NCBI RefSeq assembly: GCF_006094395.1 | Contig: NZ_CP035291.1 | Span: forward strand, 186,001-250,000 | From: Staphylococcus haemolyticus | GTDB taxonomy: Bacteria > Bacillota > Bacilli > Staphylococcales > Staphylococcaceae | Direction: 5' to 3' | Length of the DNA stretch: 64,000 bases | Shown: in pieces, positions 1 through 8,413 of the stretch | Position numbering within the stretch: position 1 is the stretch's first letter | How the letters are laid out: each line of letters starts with the position of its first letter | Notes under the pieces: generated by a model | What the model saw: only the letters and a program-made list of their open reading frames with translations | Told to the model about the DNA's origin: nothing | The model's database searches: none | Program-made: the position numbers and the translations under genes

Positions 1-1
1 A

Positions 2-472
2 ATGATAGATTTTGCTTTAAAATTACGTGAATCAAACGAACTTAGTTCTGAGTTGTATAAAGAATTAGAATTAATTATAAATCAAAACCAATCATTAGCT
101 GATGCAGGCAGCTTGATTGAAGATGATGAGTCTTATTCTGAACGTGAATTGTTATTAACTACGATTCCTGAAAGTTTAGATATAGGAAAATATAATGAGT
201 TATTAGCTAAAAATATTAATAAAGTTTACGCGGATGAAGTGATTAAAAATGTCTATTCAATAAATGGTGATTTAGATAATCAGTCTGAAGTTAATGATGT
301 TACTTTAAGAGAGAATATTGAATTGGATGAATTAAAAGCAGCACATACTGTTCTTGAAGATATCGGTTACTTTGATACAAAAGCATCAAGTATTGCTCAA
401 AGTAAATCACTTGCTAAAAAAGGATTTTCAGGTTTGAAAAAATCACTGTTTAGTGGAGAAAAAGATGAGTAG
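2..472 (+). CDS. Unrecognised protein, probably 5'-truncated by the window edge
   Basis: The frame is open from the first bases and codes for 156 residues. No ribosome site is visible before the first ATG because the window begins there, so the true start may lie outside. The product is acidic (many Asp/Glu) apart from a Lys-rich C-terminus, and has no signal peptide or membrane segment. I do not recognise the family. Its stop overlaps the start of the next gene in the arrangement ATGAGTAG, which implies translational coupling and a shared role with the 546-residue protein downstream. The AT-rich codon use is like that of its partner. Confidence 0.55.
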   Translation: MIDFALKLRESNELSSELYKELELIINQNQSLADAGSLIEDDESYSERELLLTTIPESLDIGKYNELLAKNINKVYADEVIKNVYSINGDLDNQSEVNDVTLRENIELDELKAAHTVLEDIGYFDTKASSIAQSKSLAKKGFSGLKKSLFSGEKDE

Positions 473-2105
473 ACAGAGTAGAAAAGATAAAAAAGAACTT
501 AAAGGTTTAGCGGAAAATCTATTGGTAGATTATGAATTACGTAATCAAGCTAATGATAACCTTGATAAGTCTTTGCATAATATTGATGTGATGAGAGAGA
601 ATATCGACAATCAAATTAATATGAAAAAAGATTTATTAAATGAATTAAGAAATCGAAGATTAAATAACACGCAATTACAAGATTCTAATCTCACAAAATT
701 TAATGATGAAGTGTTAAAAAATAAACTAAGAGATGGCCAAATATATGCTTCAAAATCTATTGATTTGGTAGAAACTAATAGTGTTAAAACAATAGATATT
801 GATAGAGATGATTTTAATTCTTACGAATATAATAGACAATTCGCATTAGAAAATAATATAGATTTAACAAGTCCATTTTTAAATTTATATAGTAAACATG
901 AGCAGGTTGAAGTGGCTCGTAAAATGATAGAAAAATTCGACTTACTAGAGCTTGAAAAAGAAGACTATGGATTCGCAGCATGTGCAGCGTTAATTGCAGG
1001 GATTGTAGATTGTGCGCTTGTAGGTACGATATCTCATAATAATCCAAGTGTATTACAGAAAAAAGTGGATGAAAAATTTTATTCAATTGTACAGAAATAC
1101 TCTAATAACAGAGAATTACCAGAGTTGAAAGCGAAATTCGAAAAAGTTCAATCTAGGAAAGATGTTAGTTCAGAATATATTAAAAAGTTAGAAAATAAAA
1201 TTAAAGCCATTGAAAATGGAACTCAATCAAGAAAAGATATGGTTGGTTATTTAGAAAAGACATACAGAGTTAAATACGATGCGGTACATGATAAGTCTAT
1301 AGCTGGAATGTATGTCAATAATCATCATAATGCTTCTTTAGCACATGATTTTTCACCTTTAGGTTTATTAGTTGGTATTATGGACCAGTTAACTGGGAAA
1401 TCAACTTTTATTTCTGCTAAGACCGGGGAAATATCAAGAATTGCAACAAACAATAAAAATACAGAATTACAAGGAAATATTATACAGAAAATTATTGGAG
1501 CCACTAACAATTGGTTTGGTCATTGCATGAGTGATATTGTTGGTAGTAGTGGCTCAAAAGGTAGAGGGCAAGGCTTACCCGCACCTTTTTGGTCCTATTT
1601 GCAAAAATTAAATTTCGGTAAAGTTAAACTTTCTAATAATAAAGAATTATCTATTGGACAGTTAACAGATTGGATGTTTCAAAATGGCTATGATACAAGG
1701 GCTTTTGTTGCCGAACTAATTCCTGTTATCATATTTGAAACTTTAATTAGATGCTATTGGTTTTATAAACAAAAATTCTATTATGGCAAATCATTTAAAG
1801 AGAGCCTACCTATAGCAAATAGTCGTGAGTTATCTCGCTTATTACTGGTTGGTAATGCAACTTTTACTTCAATTGATACTACACATGCAACTATTAAAGG
1901 GGTAATAAAAACTGGTGGGCATGGCGTTGATATTGGAACGTTTGTAATGACTGTAAATAAACCTGGTCTTGTTGATTTAGGATTTAGAAGTTTTCAAAAT
2001 GCCCGGCTAGAACTTAAACATAAAAAACATGTTAATAAAATTATAGACGAAGACATTGTAGTAGAGTATAAGAGAGTGATGTCTTCTAGAGGTGTATTTG
2101 AGTAA
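465..2105 (+). CDS. Large unrecognised protein, second gene of a coupled pair
   Basis: A 546-residue protein. I chose ATG 465 over GTG 453 because GGAG at 455-458 is well placed for it and it overlaps the upstream stop. The first ~100 residues are charged and likely helical or coiled-coil. A short hydrophobic Ala/Gly-rich stretch near residue 175 (CAALIAGIVDCALVGT) could be a membrane or pore-like helix. Further on are motif-like blocks: HDFSPLGLLVGIMDQ near residue 290, a Gly/Ser/Lys-rich SSGSKGRGQG near 370, and a hydrophobic segment near 425. The spaced His, Asp and Gly blocks look like a conserved family, but I cannot name it and assign no function. A two-gene defence or conflict cassette is one possibility. 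Confidence 0.75.
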   Translation: MSRQSRKDKKELKGLAENLLVDYELRNQANDNLDKSLHNIDVMRENIDNQINMKKDLLNELRNRRLNNTQLQDSNLTKFNDEVLKNKLRDGQIYASKSIDLVETNSVKTIDIDRDDFNSYEYNRQFALENNIDLTSPFLNLYSKHEQVEVARKMIEKFDLLELEKEDYGFAACAALIAGIVDCALVGTISHNNPSVLQKKVDEKFYSIVQKYSNNRELPELKAKFEKVQSRKDVSSEYIKKLENKIKAIENGTQSRKDMVGYLEKTYRVKYDAVHDKSIAGMYVNNHHNASLAHDFSPLGLLVGIMDQLTGKSTFISAKTGEISRIATNNKNTELQGNIIQKIIGATNNWFGHCMSDIVGSSGSKGRGQGLPAPFWSYLQKLNFGKVKLSNNKELSIGQLTDWMFQNGYDTRAFVAELIPVIIFETLIRCYWFYKQKFYYGKSFKESLPIANSRELSRLLLVGNATFTSIDTTHATIKGVIKTGGHGVDIGTFVMTVNKPGLVDLGFRSFQNARLELKHKKHVNKIIDEDIVVEYKRVMSSRGVFE

Positions 2106-2160
2106 CATTTGCACTTTACCATTTCTTTACTCACTCCAAATAATCCATAAATATTCCTCT

Positions 2161-2194
2161 TGTAAGATGGTGGTGTATACACTTTTATCTTACA
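2161..2194 (+). promoter_or_regulatory. Inverted repeat in the leader of the surface-protein gene
   Basis: TGTAAGAT (2161-2168) and ATCTTACA (2187-2194) are perfect inverted arms. The right arm abuts the GGGGGA ribosome site (2195-2199) of the wall-anchored protein. The loop holds a small GTGTATACAC palindrome. It may be a structure that modulates translation or stability, or a protein-binding site; no poly-T follows, so it is not a standard terminator. Confidence 0.4.
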
Positions 2195-2206
2195 GGGGGA
2201 TTTTTT

Positions 2207-5200
2207 ATGGATAAGAAGCAGTTAGGGAATAAGCGTGAGGCGTATTTGATTCGTAAATACTCTATTGGAGCGGCGTCTATCTTAGTTGGGAGTTTATTAT
2301 TCTTAGGTGGAGGCCAAGCGTCTGCTGCCGAAAGTAATGAGTCTAACACTTCTGAAAAGGTTCCAATGGAACAAACGCAATCAGCTCAAGAACAACCTAG
2401 TCATGAAGCATCAACAGAACGTGTTGAACAACCACAAAACAAAGCGATAGCAACACAAGAAACAAAGACTAATGAAGATGCTTCTTCTGAGGAAACTCAA
2501 TCAAACGAGGCGGATACTAAGTCAAACGAAGTTATACATAATGATACTCAAAGTAATGAAACATCAGAACAATCTACAGAAGAACCAAAAACACAACAAA
2601 ATAAAGCATCTGATGATGTTACGACACAAGAAGTGACTTCAACTGAGCAACCTACACAGGAAAAGACACAATCCACTTCTAAACAAGAAGTAACGACACA
2701 AGAGACATCAACTACAGAAGTTCAACCTAAAAACGAACAATCACAAACTGAAGAACAGCCTCAACATGAAACTAAAGAAACATCTTCACAAAGCAACACG
2801 CAAGAAGCACCTACAAAAGAAACTAAAAAACCAACACAACCAATTACTGAAAACAAACAATCAGAAAAAAGTAATACGACACAACAAACTAACCAAAAAG
2901 CAAATTCTGAGGTATCTCAATCCAATGTAACGTCAACTGAAGAAGTAACAAATACTAATGAAACGCGTACTCGCACACAACCTTTTTCAAAAGAAGAAAT
3001 GAATAAAGTAACGGCTACAGAAGAGAGTGATGTAGCAGTTTCGGACGTACCTCAAACACAAATGAAGTACATGTCTACGAAACAAAAACAAGTGCTCTTC
3101 AATACATTGCAACGTGATGCGAACACGCAAGACCAACAACCGAAAGCGATTCTATCTACAATACCTGAATGGACGTCAGCACAACGTACAAAGAATGCGT
3201 CTCGAACTGGTCAAGATCAGTTGAATATTACGCATAAAGGTCGTTATACAAGTGGCGCAGATTTCGGGAATGGTGGCACAGAAATTGTGAAGTACAATCC
3301 GAAGAATGGCTATGCGTATTCAGTGAATGGCGATAAAGAAGCGTTGGATATTATTGATGTGAAACATCCTGGAAAGGATGGCGCAATTAATTTAGTAAAG
3401 CGTATTTATCTACAAGATAATGGAATTGAAGCGGGTGATTTAACGAGTGTAACGGTACATCCGAGCGGAGATTATGTAGCTGTGTCTGCGCCAGCAGTGG
3501 ATAAGACGAAGCCAGGACATGTTGTATTCTACGGTTCAAATGGTGATTACATCAATAATGTGACGGTTGGCAGTCTTCCTGATATGGTCACTTTTTCTAA
3601 AGATAGTAAATATTTATTAGTAGCTAACGAGGGAGAACCGAGCGACGATTACACAGTTAACCCACCAGGATCTGTGTCAGTCATTGATGTCACGGGTGGC
3701 CCAGCTAATGTGACTGCCAATAATGTCCGTACAGCAATGTTCACGAAAGAACATCAAGAAGGTATTCGTGCGTTAGGTCCTAATGCGGAAGATGCTTACT
3801 TAAATATTGAACCAGAATATATTGCGGTAGATAGTCAAAGTAAATATGCCTATGTAACATTACAGGAAGTCAGTGCCATTGCGAAGGTCGATATCGTGAA
3901 AGGACAAATTGTCCAAGTGAAAGGGTTGCCTTACAAAGATCATTCGCTAGCACAAAATGCAATGGATGTATCAGATGAAGATGGTAAATCTGAGTTGCGC
4001 CGTGTGCCAGTATTAGGACTGTTACAACCAGATGGCATCGATACGTATGACTACAATGGCGAAACCTATTTATTGATTGCGAACGAAGGAGATTCTCAAG
4101 ATTATGAGGGTTATTCTGAAGAAAAACGTGTGAAGAAATTGAAGGATGATATTCAATTGGATGCACGTTATTATCAAGGTTACACGCAAGCAGAACTAGA
4201 TGATATGGTGGATAATGGCTTGTTTGATGACGAACAATTGGGTCGTTTGAAAGTTACGACATCGCATGCGTTTAAAGATGCAGATGGTAAATACAATGCG
4301 CTTGTATCTTATGGTGGTCGTTCATTCTCTATCTTAAGAGCTTCCGATTTAGAAATGATTTATGACAGTGGTAGCGATATTGAGCAACGCGTCTTAGATT
4401 TATTACCTGAACGCTTTAATGCTAATTATGAATCAGCCGATGATATTAAAGTAGATGACCGAAGTGATGATAAAGGTCCAGAAGCTGAAAATGTGGTCGT
4501 TGGTAAAGTAGGTAGTCATTCATATGCATTTGTCGGTCTAGAACGTGTTGGTGGTATTATGATTTATGATATTACAAATCCTAATGAACCGTATTTTGTG
4601 AAATATTTATACGACCTAGATAATAAAGATATTTCACCTGAGGGCATTACTTTTGAAAGTGCTGAAGAGAGTCCTAACGGTAAACCAATGTTAATCGCGT
4701 CATTCGAATTGTCTGGCACAACATCTGCTTGGGAATTAGAAGATTTAACAGGTGATCAAGAAAGTGATGATGGAGAAGATAGTGATAACCCGGGAAATAC
4801 CAACGGGGAGTCTAATGATGACGATACAACGCCTAACCCACCTTCTGAAAATGAGGGTTCAAATACAGATCATGATGTAGATAATGGAGAACAACCTGAT
4901 AATGGTGACGATACTTCAAGTAATGATGAAGACAACCATTCTTCTGATGACACTAATGGAAATGATGAGGGCTTAGAACCACCTTATGAAGTCGACGGTG
5001 ACATTTTTGAAGATGATAGCGACGAGGTTATCTCAGATAAAGAAGATAACAATGATACAAGTGCACAATCACATGAAGAAGTAGAGAGTAAAGGTGCTTC
5101 ACACAATATTAATCATAGTGCCCATGCAAATCATCAAGAAGAAAGCCGTGATAAGCTAACAGTAAATTCTAACACTCATAACTTGAGTGTGGTAAGCACA

Positions 5201-5410
5201 AAATCTTCAAGTCATCACGCAGTGACAACTAACCATGGAAGTGTAGTATCTGATAAGTCAAACCATGCAAATACTTCGTCTGATAACGTAAAAAAAGAAC
5301 TGCCAAAATCAGGTCAAACTGAAACAAATACAACGTTATGGTCAGTGTTACTTGGTGGTTTAGGGTTAGCATTTATTAGAAAACGCAAAACTTCGAAATC
5401 TGAGAAATAA
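2207..5410 (+). CDS. YSIRK-signal, LPXTG-like wall-anchored surface protein with choice-of-anchor I domain
   Basis: A 1067-residue secreted, sortase-attached protein. Residues 1-41 form a YSIRK-type signal peptide (RKYSIGAASILVGSLL) ending at ASA. Residues ~42-270 are a low-complexity stalk rich in Thr, Gln, Glu, Ser and Asn. Residues ~300-870 resemble the choice-of-anchor I beta-propeller-like domain, with repeated VxVHPSGDYVAV and SKYLLVANEGEPSDD blades. Residues ~870-1025 are a Asp/Asn/Ser/His-rich wall-spanning region. The sorting signal is LPKSG (1032-1036), a hydrophobic helix and a positive tail. Serine replaces the usual threonine of LPXTG. A hairpin terminator follows. The ligand is unknown; adhesion or metal binding are possible. 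It starts at ATG 2207 behind GGGGGA. Confidence 0.88.
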   Translation: MDKKQLGNKREAYLIRKYSIGAASILVGSLLFLGGGQASAAESNESNTSEKVPMEQTQSAQEQPSHEASTERVEQPQNKAIATQETKTNEDASSEETQSNEADTKSNEVIHNDTQSNETSEQSTEEPKTQQNKASDDVTTQEVTSTEQPTQEKTQSTSKQEVTTQETSTTEVQPKNEQSQTEEQPQHETKETSSQSNTQEAPTKETKKPTQPITENKQSEKSNTTQQTNQKANSEVSQSNVTSTEEVTNTNETRTRTQPFSKEEMNKVTATEESDVAVSDVPQTQMKYMSTKQKQVLFNTLQRDANTQDQQPKAILSTIPEWTSAQRTKNASRTGQDQLNITHKGRYTSGADFGNGGTEIVKYNPKNGYAYSVNGDKEALDIIDVKHPGKDGAINLVKRIYLQDNGIEAGDLTSVTVHPSGDYVAVSAPAVDKTKPGHVVFYGSNGDYINNVTVGSLPDMVTFSKDSKYLLVANEGEPSDDYTVNPPGSVSVIDVTGGPANVTANNVRTAMFTKEHQEGIRALGPNAEDAYLNIEPEYIAVDSQSKYAYVTLQEVSAIAKVDIVKGQIVQVKGLPYKDHSLAQNAMDVSDEDGKSELRRVPVLGLLQPDGIDTYDYNGETYLLIANEGDSQDYEGYSEEKRVKKLKDDIQLDARYYQGYTQAELDDMVDNGLFDDEQLGRLKVTTSHAFKDADGKYNALVSYGGRSFSILRASDLEMIYDSGSDIEQRVLDLLPERFNANYESADDIKVDDRSDDKGPEAENVVVGKVGSHSYAFVGLERVGGIMIYDITNPNEPYFVKYLYDLDNKDISPEGITFESAEESPNGKPMLIASFELSGTTSAWELEDLTGDQESDDGEDSDNPGNTNGESNDDDTTPNPPSENEGSNTDHDVDNGEQPDNGDDTSSNDEDNHSSDDTNGNDEGLEPPYEVDGDIFEDDSDEVISDKEDNNDTSAQSHEEVESKGASHNINHSAHANHQEESRDKLTVNSNTHNLSVVSTKSSSHHAVTTNHGSVVSDKSNHANTSSDNVKKELPKSGQTETNTTLWSVLLGGLGLAFIRKRKTSKSEK

Positions 5411-5420
5411 TATATAAATT

Positions 5421-5454
5421 AAGAGCACGCTAATCTGAAATTTAGTGTGCTCTT
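5421..5454. terminator. Bidirectional hairpin between convergent genes
   Basis: AAGAGCACGCTAA and TTAGTGTGCTCTT are inverted arms around an 8-base loop, lying between the stop of the surface-protein gene and the stop of the opposing NMT1-like gene. AT-rich flanks on both sides fit use in both directions. Confidence 0.75.
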
Positions 5455-5461
5455 ATCATTA

Positions 5462-6373
5462 TTATTTAGAGGTTCTGTTAAATAATAAATGGTTATTAAA
5501 GTATTCTTTAGCATCTATAGTTGTTTCAATTTTGCCATTTTCCTTAAGCCATAATTGTAAGTCATCATAAAATTCTGGGCTCATAGATAAATCATTAGTA
5601 AAACATTTGGTAGTTGCAATGATTGTGTCTTTATTTAATTGATTACTTACATCCGTTTGAGTATATTTAGCATAAACATCGACTGCTTCTTCGAGATGAG
5701 TATTAATAAATTGAATTGCTTTTTTAATGACTTTAAGGAATTTTTTAATTTTTCCTTTATCCTCTTTTAATTTATTAGGAGTTGTAATAAAAATTAACTG
5801 GCAAAAGTCTGGCACGTTATAATCTTTTAATGCAAAATAATCTACATTTAAACCTTTACTTTTTGCTTCGAGAATCTCAAAGTTTTCAAATATAAGTGTG
5901 GCAGCATCTGCTTTATCATTTAATAGTGCGTCAGTATGATAAAAATTATTATTAACTGGTGTTATATCTCCCTCTTTGTATGTTACACCATTAGCTTCAA
6001 TCATTGTTTTGGCAATAGCAATACCTCCTAGGTCAGGGGCTCCAGGATATTGAAGACGTTTGCCAACTAAATCTTTAGGTGTCTTTATTCCTTTATCTTT
6101 GTTATACATAACACCGCCATTAGTGTGTAGATATCTGGCAAAACCTACCACATTTTGATTAGTTGCTTTATCTTCAACTAAATGAATAGGTTCAGTAATT
6201 GCAATATCCATTGAATTATTTTCGATTTCTTCCAATGCATCGAAGTGTTTTTCTGGTTCAATCATTTCAATTTCTAACGCTTCTTCTTTAAACCAGCCTT
6301 TTTCAATACCTAAAATTAAAGGTAAGTGATCAGGGTTTAAAAACCATGCTAAACCAACAATTAATTTTTCCAT
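5462..6373 (-). CDS. NMT1/THI5-like (thiamine pyrimidine precursor) binding-domain protein, TPP-riboswitch controlled
   Basis: A 303-residue protein of the NMT1/THI5-like periplasmic-binding fold, related to ThiY-type proteins that bind the pyrimidine moiety of thiamine. The protein begins directly with the mature-domain start (LIVGLAWFLNPDHLPLILG). No signal peptide or lipobox precedes it, although GGAGG is perfectly placed before ATG 6373, so it should stay in the cytosol. It also lacks the Cys-rich CCCxC motif of yeast Thi5 HMP-P synthase. No transporter genes adjoin it. A TPP riboswitch and terminator lie in its leader, which firmly ties it to thiamine metabolism. Its exact role (binding, salvage or sensing) is not decidable here. 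Confidence 0.8.
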   Translation of the reverse strand: MEKLIVGLAWFLNPDHLPLILGIEKGWFKEEALEIEMIEPEKHFDALEEIENNSMDIAITEPIHLVEDKATNQNVVGFARYLHTNGGVMYNKDKGIKTPKDLVGKRLQYPGAPDLGGIAIAKTMIEANGVTYKEGDITPVNNNFYHTDALLNDKADAATLIFENFEILEAKSKGLNVDYFALKDYNVPDFCQLIFITTPNKLKEDKGKIKKFLKVIKKAIQFINTHLEEAVDVYAKYTQTDVSNQLNKDTIIATTKCFTNDLSMSPEFYDDLQLWLKENGKIETTIDAKEYFNNHLLFNRTSK

Positions 6374-6402
6374 AAAAAAATTCCTCCAACAGACAATTTT
6401 TT

Positions 6403-6450
6403 CGTAAAAAAGTGAATTTGAAAGAAATAGCAGTATATGTATTTCACTTT
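6403..6450 (-). terminator. Expression-platform terminator of the TPP riboswitch
   Basis: Read on the minus strand, AAAGTGAA just after the aptamer can pair with TTCACT, which is followed at once by TTTTTT. This is the expected off-state terminator between the aptamer and the NMT1-like gene's ribosome site. Part of the left arm overlaps the aptamer's 3' end, as in transcription-terminating riboswitches. Confidence 0.65.
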
Positions 6451-6528
6451 CCTACGCTGGTACTAACCAACAGGTTCAAGGGTTGAAAGTTTTTTACTTT
6501 CTCTCAGCATATTAAATGCACCCCTAGT
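6446..6528 (-). ncRNA. TPP (Thi-box) riboswitch
   Basis: On the minus strand the canonical THI elements occur in order: CTAGGGGTGC, then GCTGAGAG, ACCCTTGAACCTG, and finally ACCAGCGTAGGAAAG. These match the conserved P2/J and P4/P5 cores of the thiamine pyrophosphate aptamer. It lies about 70 bases before the NMT1-like gene and should repress it when TPP is abundant. Confidence 0.95.
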
Positions 6529-6714
6529 GATTTTTTTATCTATTAATAACATAGCATAAATTTGTATAGTAGAAAATTGACTGATAAAAATATAGTTAAC
6601 ATGATATGCTAAGTTTTGGAAACAAAATGTTAGCGAAATTAAAGGGAACGCGCCATTTTGTATGCGGAAAGTGACAAATGAACTTGCTAAGTTAGAAGAG
6701 AGGTGACCATAACT

Positions 6715-7053
6715 ATGAAACTTGCTGAACAGATTAGGAAACATCGTAAAGAGAATGATCTAACTCAAGATCAATTAGCTACTGAATTACACACGACACG
6801 CCAAACCGTTTCCAAATGGGAACAGGGTACGATTGAACCGAATGCGCAAATGATTGTGCAATTAGCGCAACGTTTTGACATTTCCACAGACGAATTATTA
6901 ACAGGGCAAACGTCTCATCCTTATAAAAGAGAAGAATCACAATCATATCCTGAACATTTAAATTTTTGGGATTTCTTATCTCAAAAGTGGTGGTTCGTAT
7001 TAATTTTGGTAGTTATCGTGTGCGGTACAATAACACAAATCTTTACAAGTTAA
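6715..7053 (+). CDS. XRE-family regulator with C-terminal membrane helix
   Basis: A 112-residue protein. Residues ~1-60 form a Cro/C1-type helix-turn-helix (LTQDQLATELHTTRQTVSKWEQG). A linker then leads to a single hydrophobic helix at ~92-110 (WWFVLILVVIVCGTI). I chose ATG 6715, which has AGAGAGGTG upstream, over GTG 6703. The next gene, a CPBP membrane protein, begins 36 bases later, so the two probably form one transcription unit. A membrane-tethered DNA-binding protein next to a putative intramembrane protease suggests a membrane-linked regulatory pair; this is inferred from context. Confidence 0.85.
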   Translation: MKLAEQIRKHRKENDLTQDQLATELHTTRQTVSKWEQGTIEPNAQMIVQLAQRFDISTDELLTGQTSHPYKREESQSYPEHLNFWDFLSQKWWFVLILVVIVCGTITQIFTS

Positions 7054-7089
7054 TAGTGAGGTCTCCTAACTCAACTTGGGAGGTACATG

Positions 7090-7926
7090 ATGAGCTTAAT
7101 AATTAAGTATTTAAAAATGATTGGTGTCATTATTTTGACGTTTGTATTAACAGTCATTGCGCAAAATATTGCTTTACTATGGCATTTGTTAGATTTGAAA
7201 TCTTTTGAAACAATCTTACATGGTATCACCTATGTGGGACTTACCTTTTTATTCATTAAACTTTTAATTAATAAAGGATTTAAAGAGAAATTAAGTGACT
7301 ATCGTATTAACACACTTAAGTTTAGTCTAAGTTATCTATCAGTTGGCTTACTGATTCCGATTATAAATATCATCATTTATTGTGTCTTTATTCCAGGTCA
7401 TTTTGAAATAACGAAAGCTGATACTGTAATAGAATATTTAGAAATGTTATTTGAAATTATTGTTTTAGGTGGAGTATGTGCACCTATAGCTGAAGAATTA
7501 ACAGTACGAGGCTTATTAATGGGCTACATTGAAAAGAAAGAGAATATTACCTTTGCCATCATTGTTACATCAGTATTATTCGCTTTAGTCCATTTGTTTA
7601 ATGGAGGGATGTCTGGTGTTAGTCTAATATTATTAGTCGTAAGTGGCACGGTCGCTGGTATATTGTACGGTATGACGGCGTATAAATTTAACTCAATTTG
7701 GCCAAGTGTTTTTATGCATATGTGCTGGAACCTGTCAGACTTTGTCCATATCGCAACGCATAACGATGACTACGGCGTAATTCAATATATTATTAAAGTT
7801 AAAAACATACTCCTAACCGGTGGCGCATACGGTAATACATCTTCACTCATAGCAATAGTATTATTCGTAATAGCAATAATTTTAGTTGCAATGAAAAGTG
7901 TGCAGAGAATTAATTTGAGAGACTAA
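7090..7926 (+). CDS. CPBP family intramembrane glutamic endopeptidase (CAAX protease-like)
   Basis: A 278-residue polytopic membrane protein of the CPBP (Abi/CAAX protease) family. The EExxxR signature is visible as EELTVRG (Glu135, Glu136, Arg140), with the second-motif histidine at ~168 (FALVHLFNGG) and a third at ~211 (FMHMCWN). ATG 7090 sits 6 bases after GGGAGG, better spaced than ATG 7087. It is close kin to the protein at 37829-38647: both read RGLLMGYIEKK around the active site. Roles known for the family are prenyl-protein processing, bacteriocin self-immunity and peptide maturation. The substrate here is unknown. Confidence 0.87.
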   Translation: MSLIIKYLKMIGVIILTFVLTVIAQNIALLWHLLDLKSFETILHGITYVGLTFLFIKLLINKGFKEKLSDYRINTLKFSLSYLSVGLLIPIINIIIYCVFIPGHFEITKADTVIEYLEMLFEIIVLGGVCAPIAEELTVRGLLMGYIEKKENITFAIIVTSVLFALVHLFNGGMSGVSLILLVVSGTVAGILYGMTAYKFNSIWPSVFMHMCWNLSDFVHIATHNDDYGVIQYIIKVKNILLTGGAYGNTSSLIAIVLFVIAIILVAMKSVQRINLRD

Positions 7927-7942
7927 TTTAGTCTCTTTTTTT
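7918..7942 (+). terminator. Rho-independent terminator
   Basis: AGAGACT and AGTCTCT arms include the stop codon of the CPBP gene and run into a seven-base T tract. Confidence 0.75.
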
Positions 7943-8002
7943 ATTGACCTTCAAGTATAGTTTAATGATAACTTTTAAATAACATAGGAAGGGGATGAAA
8001 AA

Positions 8003-8413
8003 ATGCAAATAGATGAAGTTTCCAAAAAGCTTAATATATCTAAATCAATGATTCGTTATTATGAAGAAAAAGGCTTGATTAACATTTCTAGAAATCAAAA
8101 TAATTATAGGGAATTTAATCAGACTGTCTATACAACATTGAAACTTATCAAAGATTTGAAACGATTAAACTTAAGCCTAGAAGAAATAAAGTATATTGTA
8201 AATTTATTTAACAAGCCTACTTCAAAAGAGTGTAACATCCAATCTACTAAGTACTTAGATCGAATTATTAAGGATTATAAAAGAAGTATTAATGAACAAA
8301 TTAATATATTGAATAGATTGGAACAAGTTAAGGAGCTCTCACAAGACATGAAATTTGAGGAAAATAAAACAGAAATTTTGAATATGTTAGCAGGAGTTAA
8401 AGAGTATGATTAG
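8003..8413 (+). CDS. MerR-family transcriptional regulator
   Basis: A 136-residue protein with a typical N-terminal MerR winged helix-turn-helix (EVSKKLNISKSMIRYYEEKG at 5-24) and a long C-terminal dimerisation coiled coil (~75-125). GGAAGGGGATG provides the ribosome site. It overlaps the next gene by 8 bases, so regulator and flavoprotein are co-translated. MerR proteins of this kind usually control the adjoining redox gene in response to thiol-reactive or oxidative signals. One Cys lies in the effector region (KECNIQ, residue 74), but the inducer cannot be stated. Confidence 0.9.
   Translation: MQIDEVSKKLNISKSMIRYYEEKGLINISRNQNNYREFNQTVYTTLKLIKDLKRLNLSLEEIKYIVNLFNKPTSKECNIQSTKYLDRIIKDYKRSINEQINILNRLEQVKELSQDMKFEENKTEILNMLAGVKEYD

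Noticed and set aside
814-1086. A 90-codon minus-strand frame inside the large unknown gene
   Set aside because: It lies wholly within a longer coding frame, has no ribosome site, and its composition is that of an antisense shadow.
2340-3000. Possible tandem repeats in the Thr/Gln/Glu-rich stalk
   Set aside because: The composition is repetitive, but I could not find a fixed unit length; it is low-complexity sequence rather than clean tandem repeats.
3870-4166. A 98-codon minus-strand frame inside the surface-protein gene
   Set aside because: Rich in His, Ser and Leu as expected for the reverse complement of the beta-propeller region; no start signals.
7040-7090. CTCC...GGAG pairing that could hide the CPBP ribosome site
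   Set aside because: Only a 4-6 base stem; too weak to claim a regulatory hairpin.
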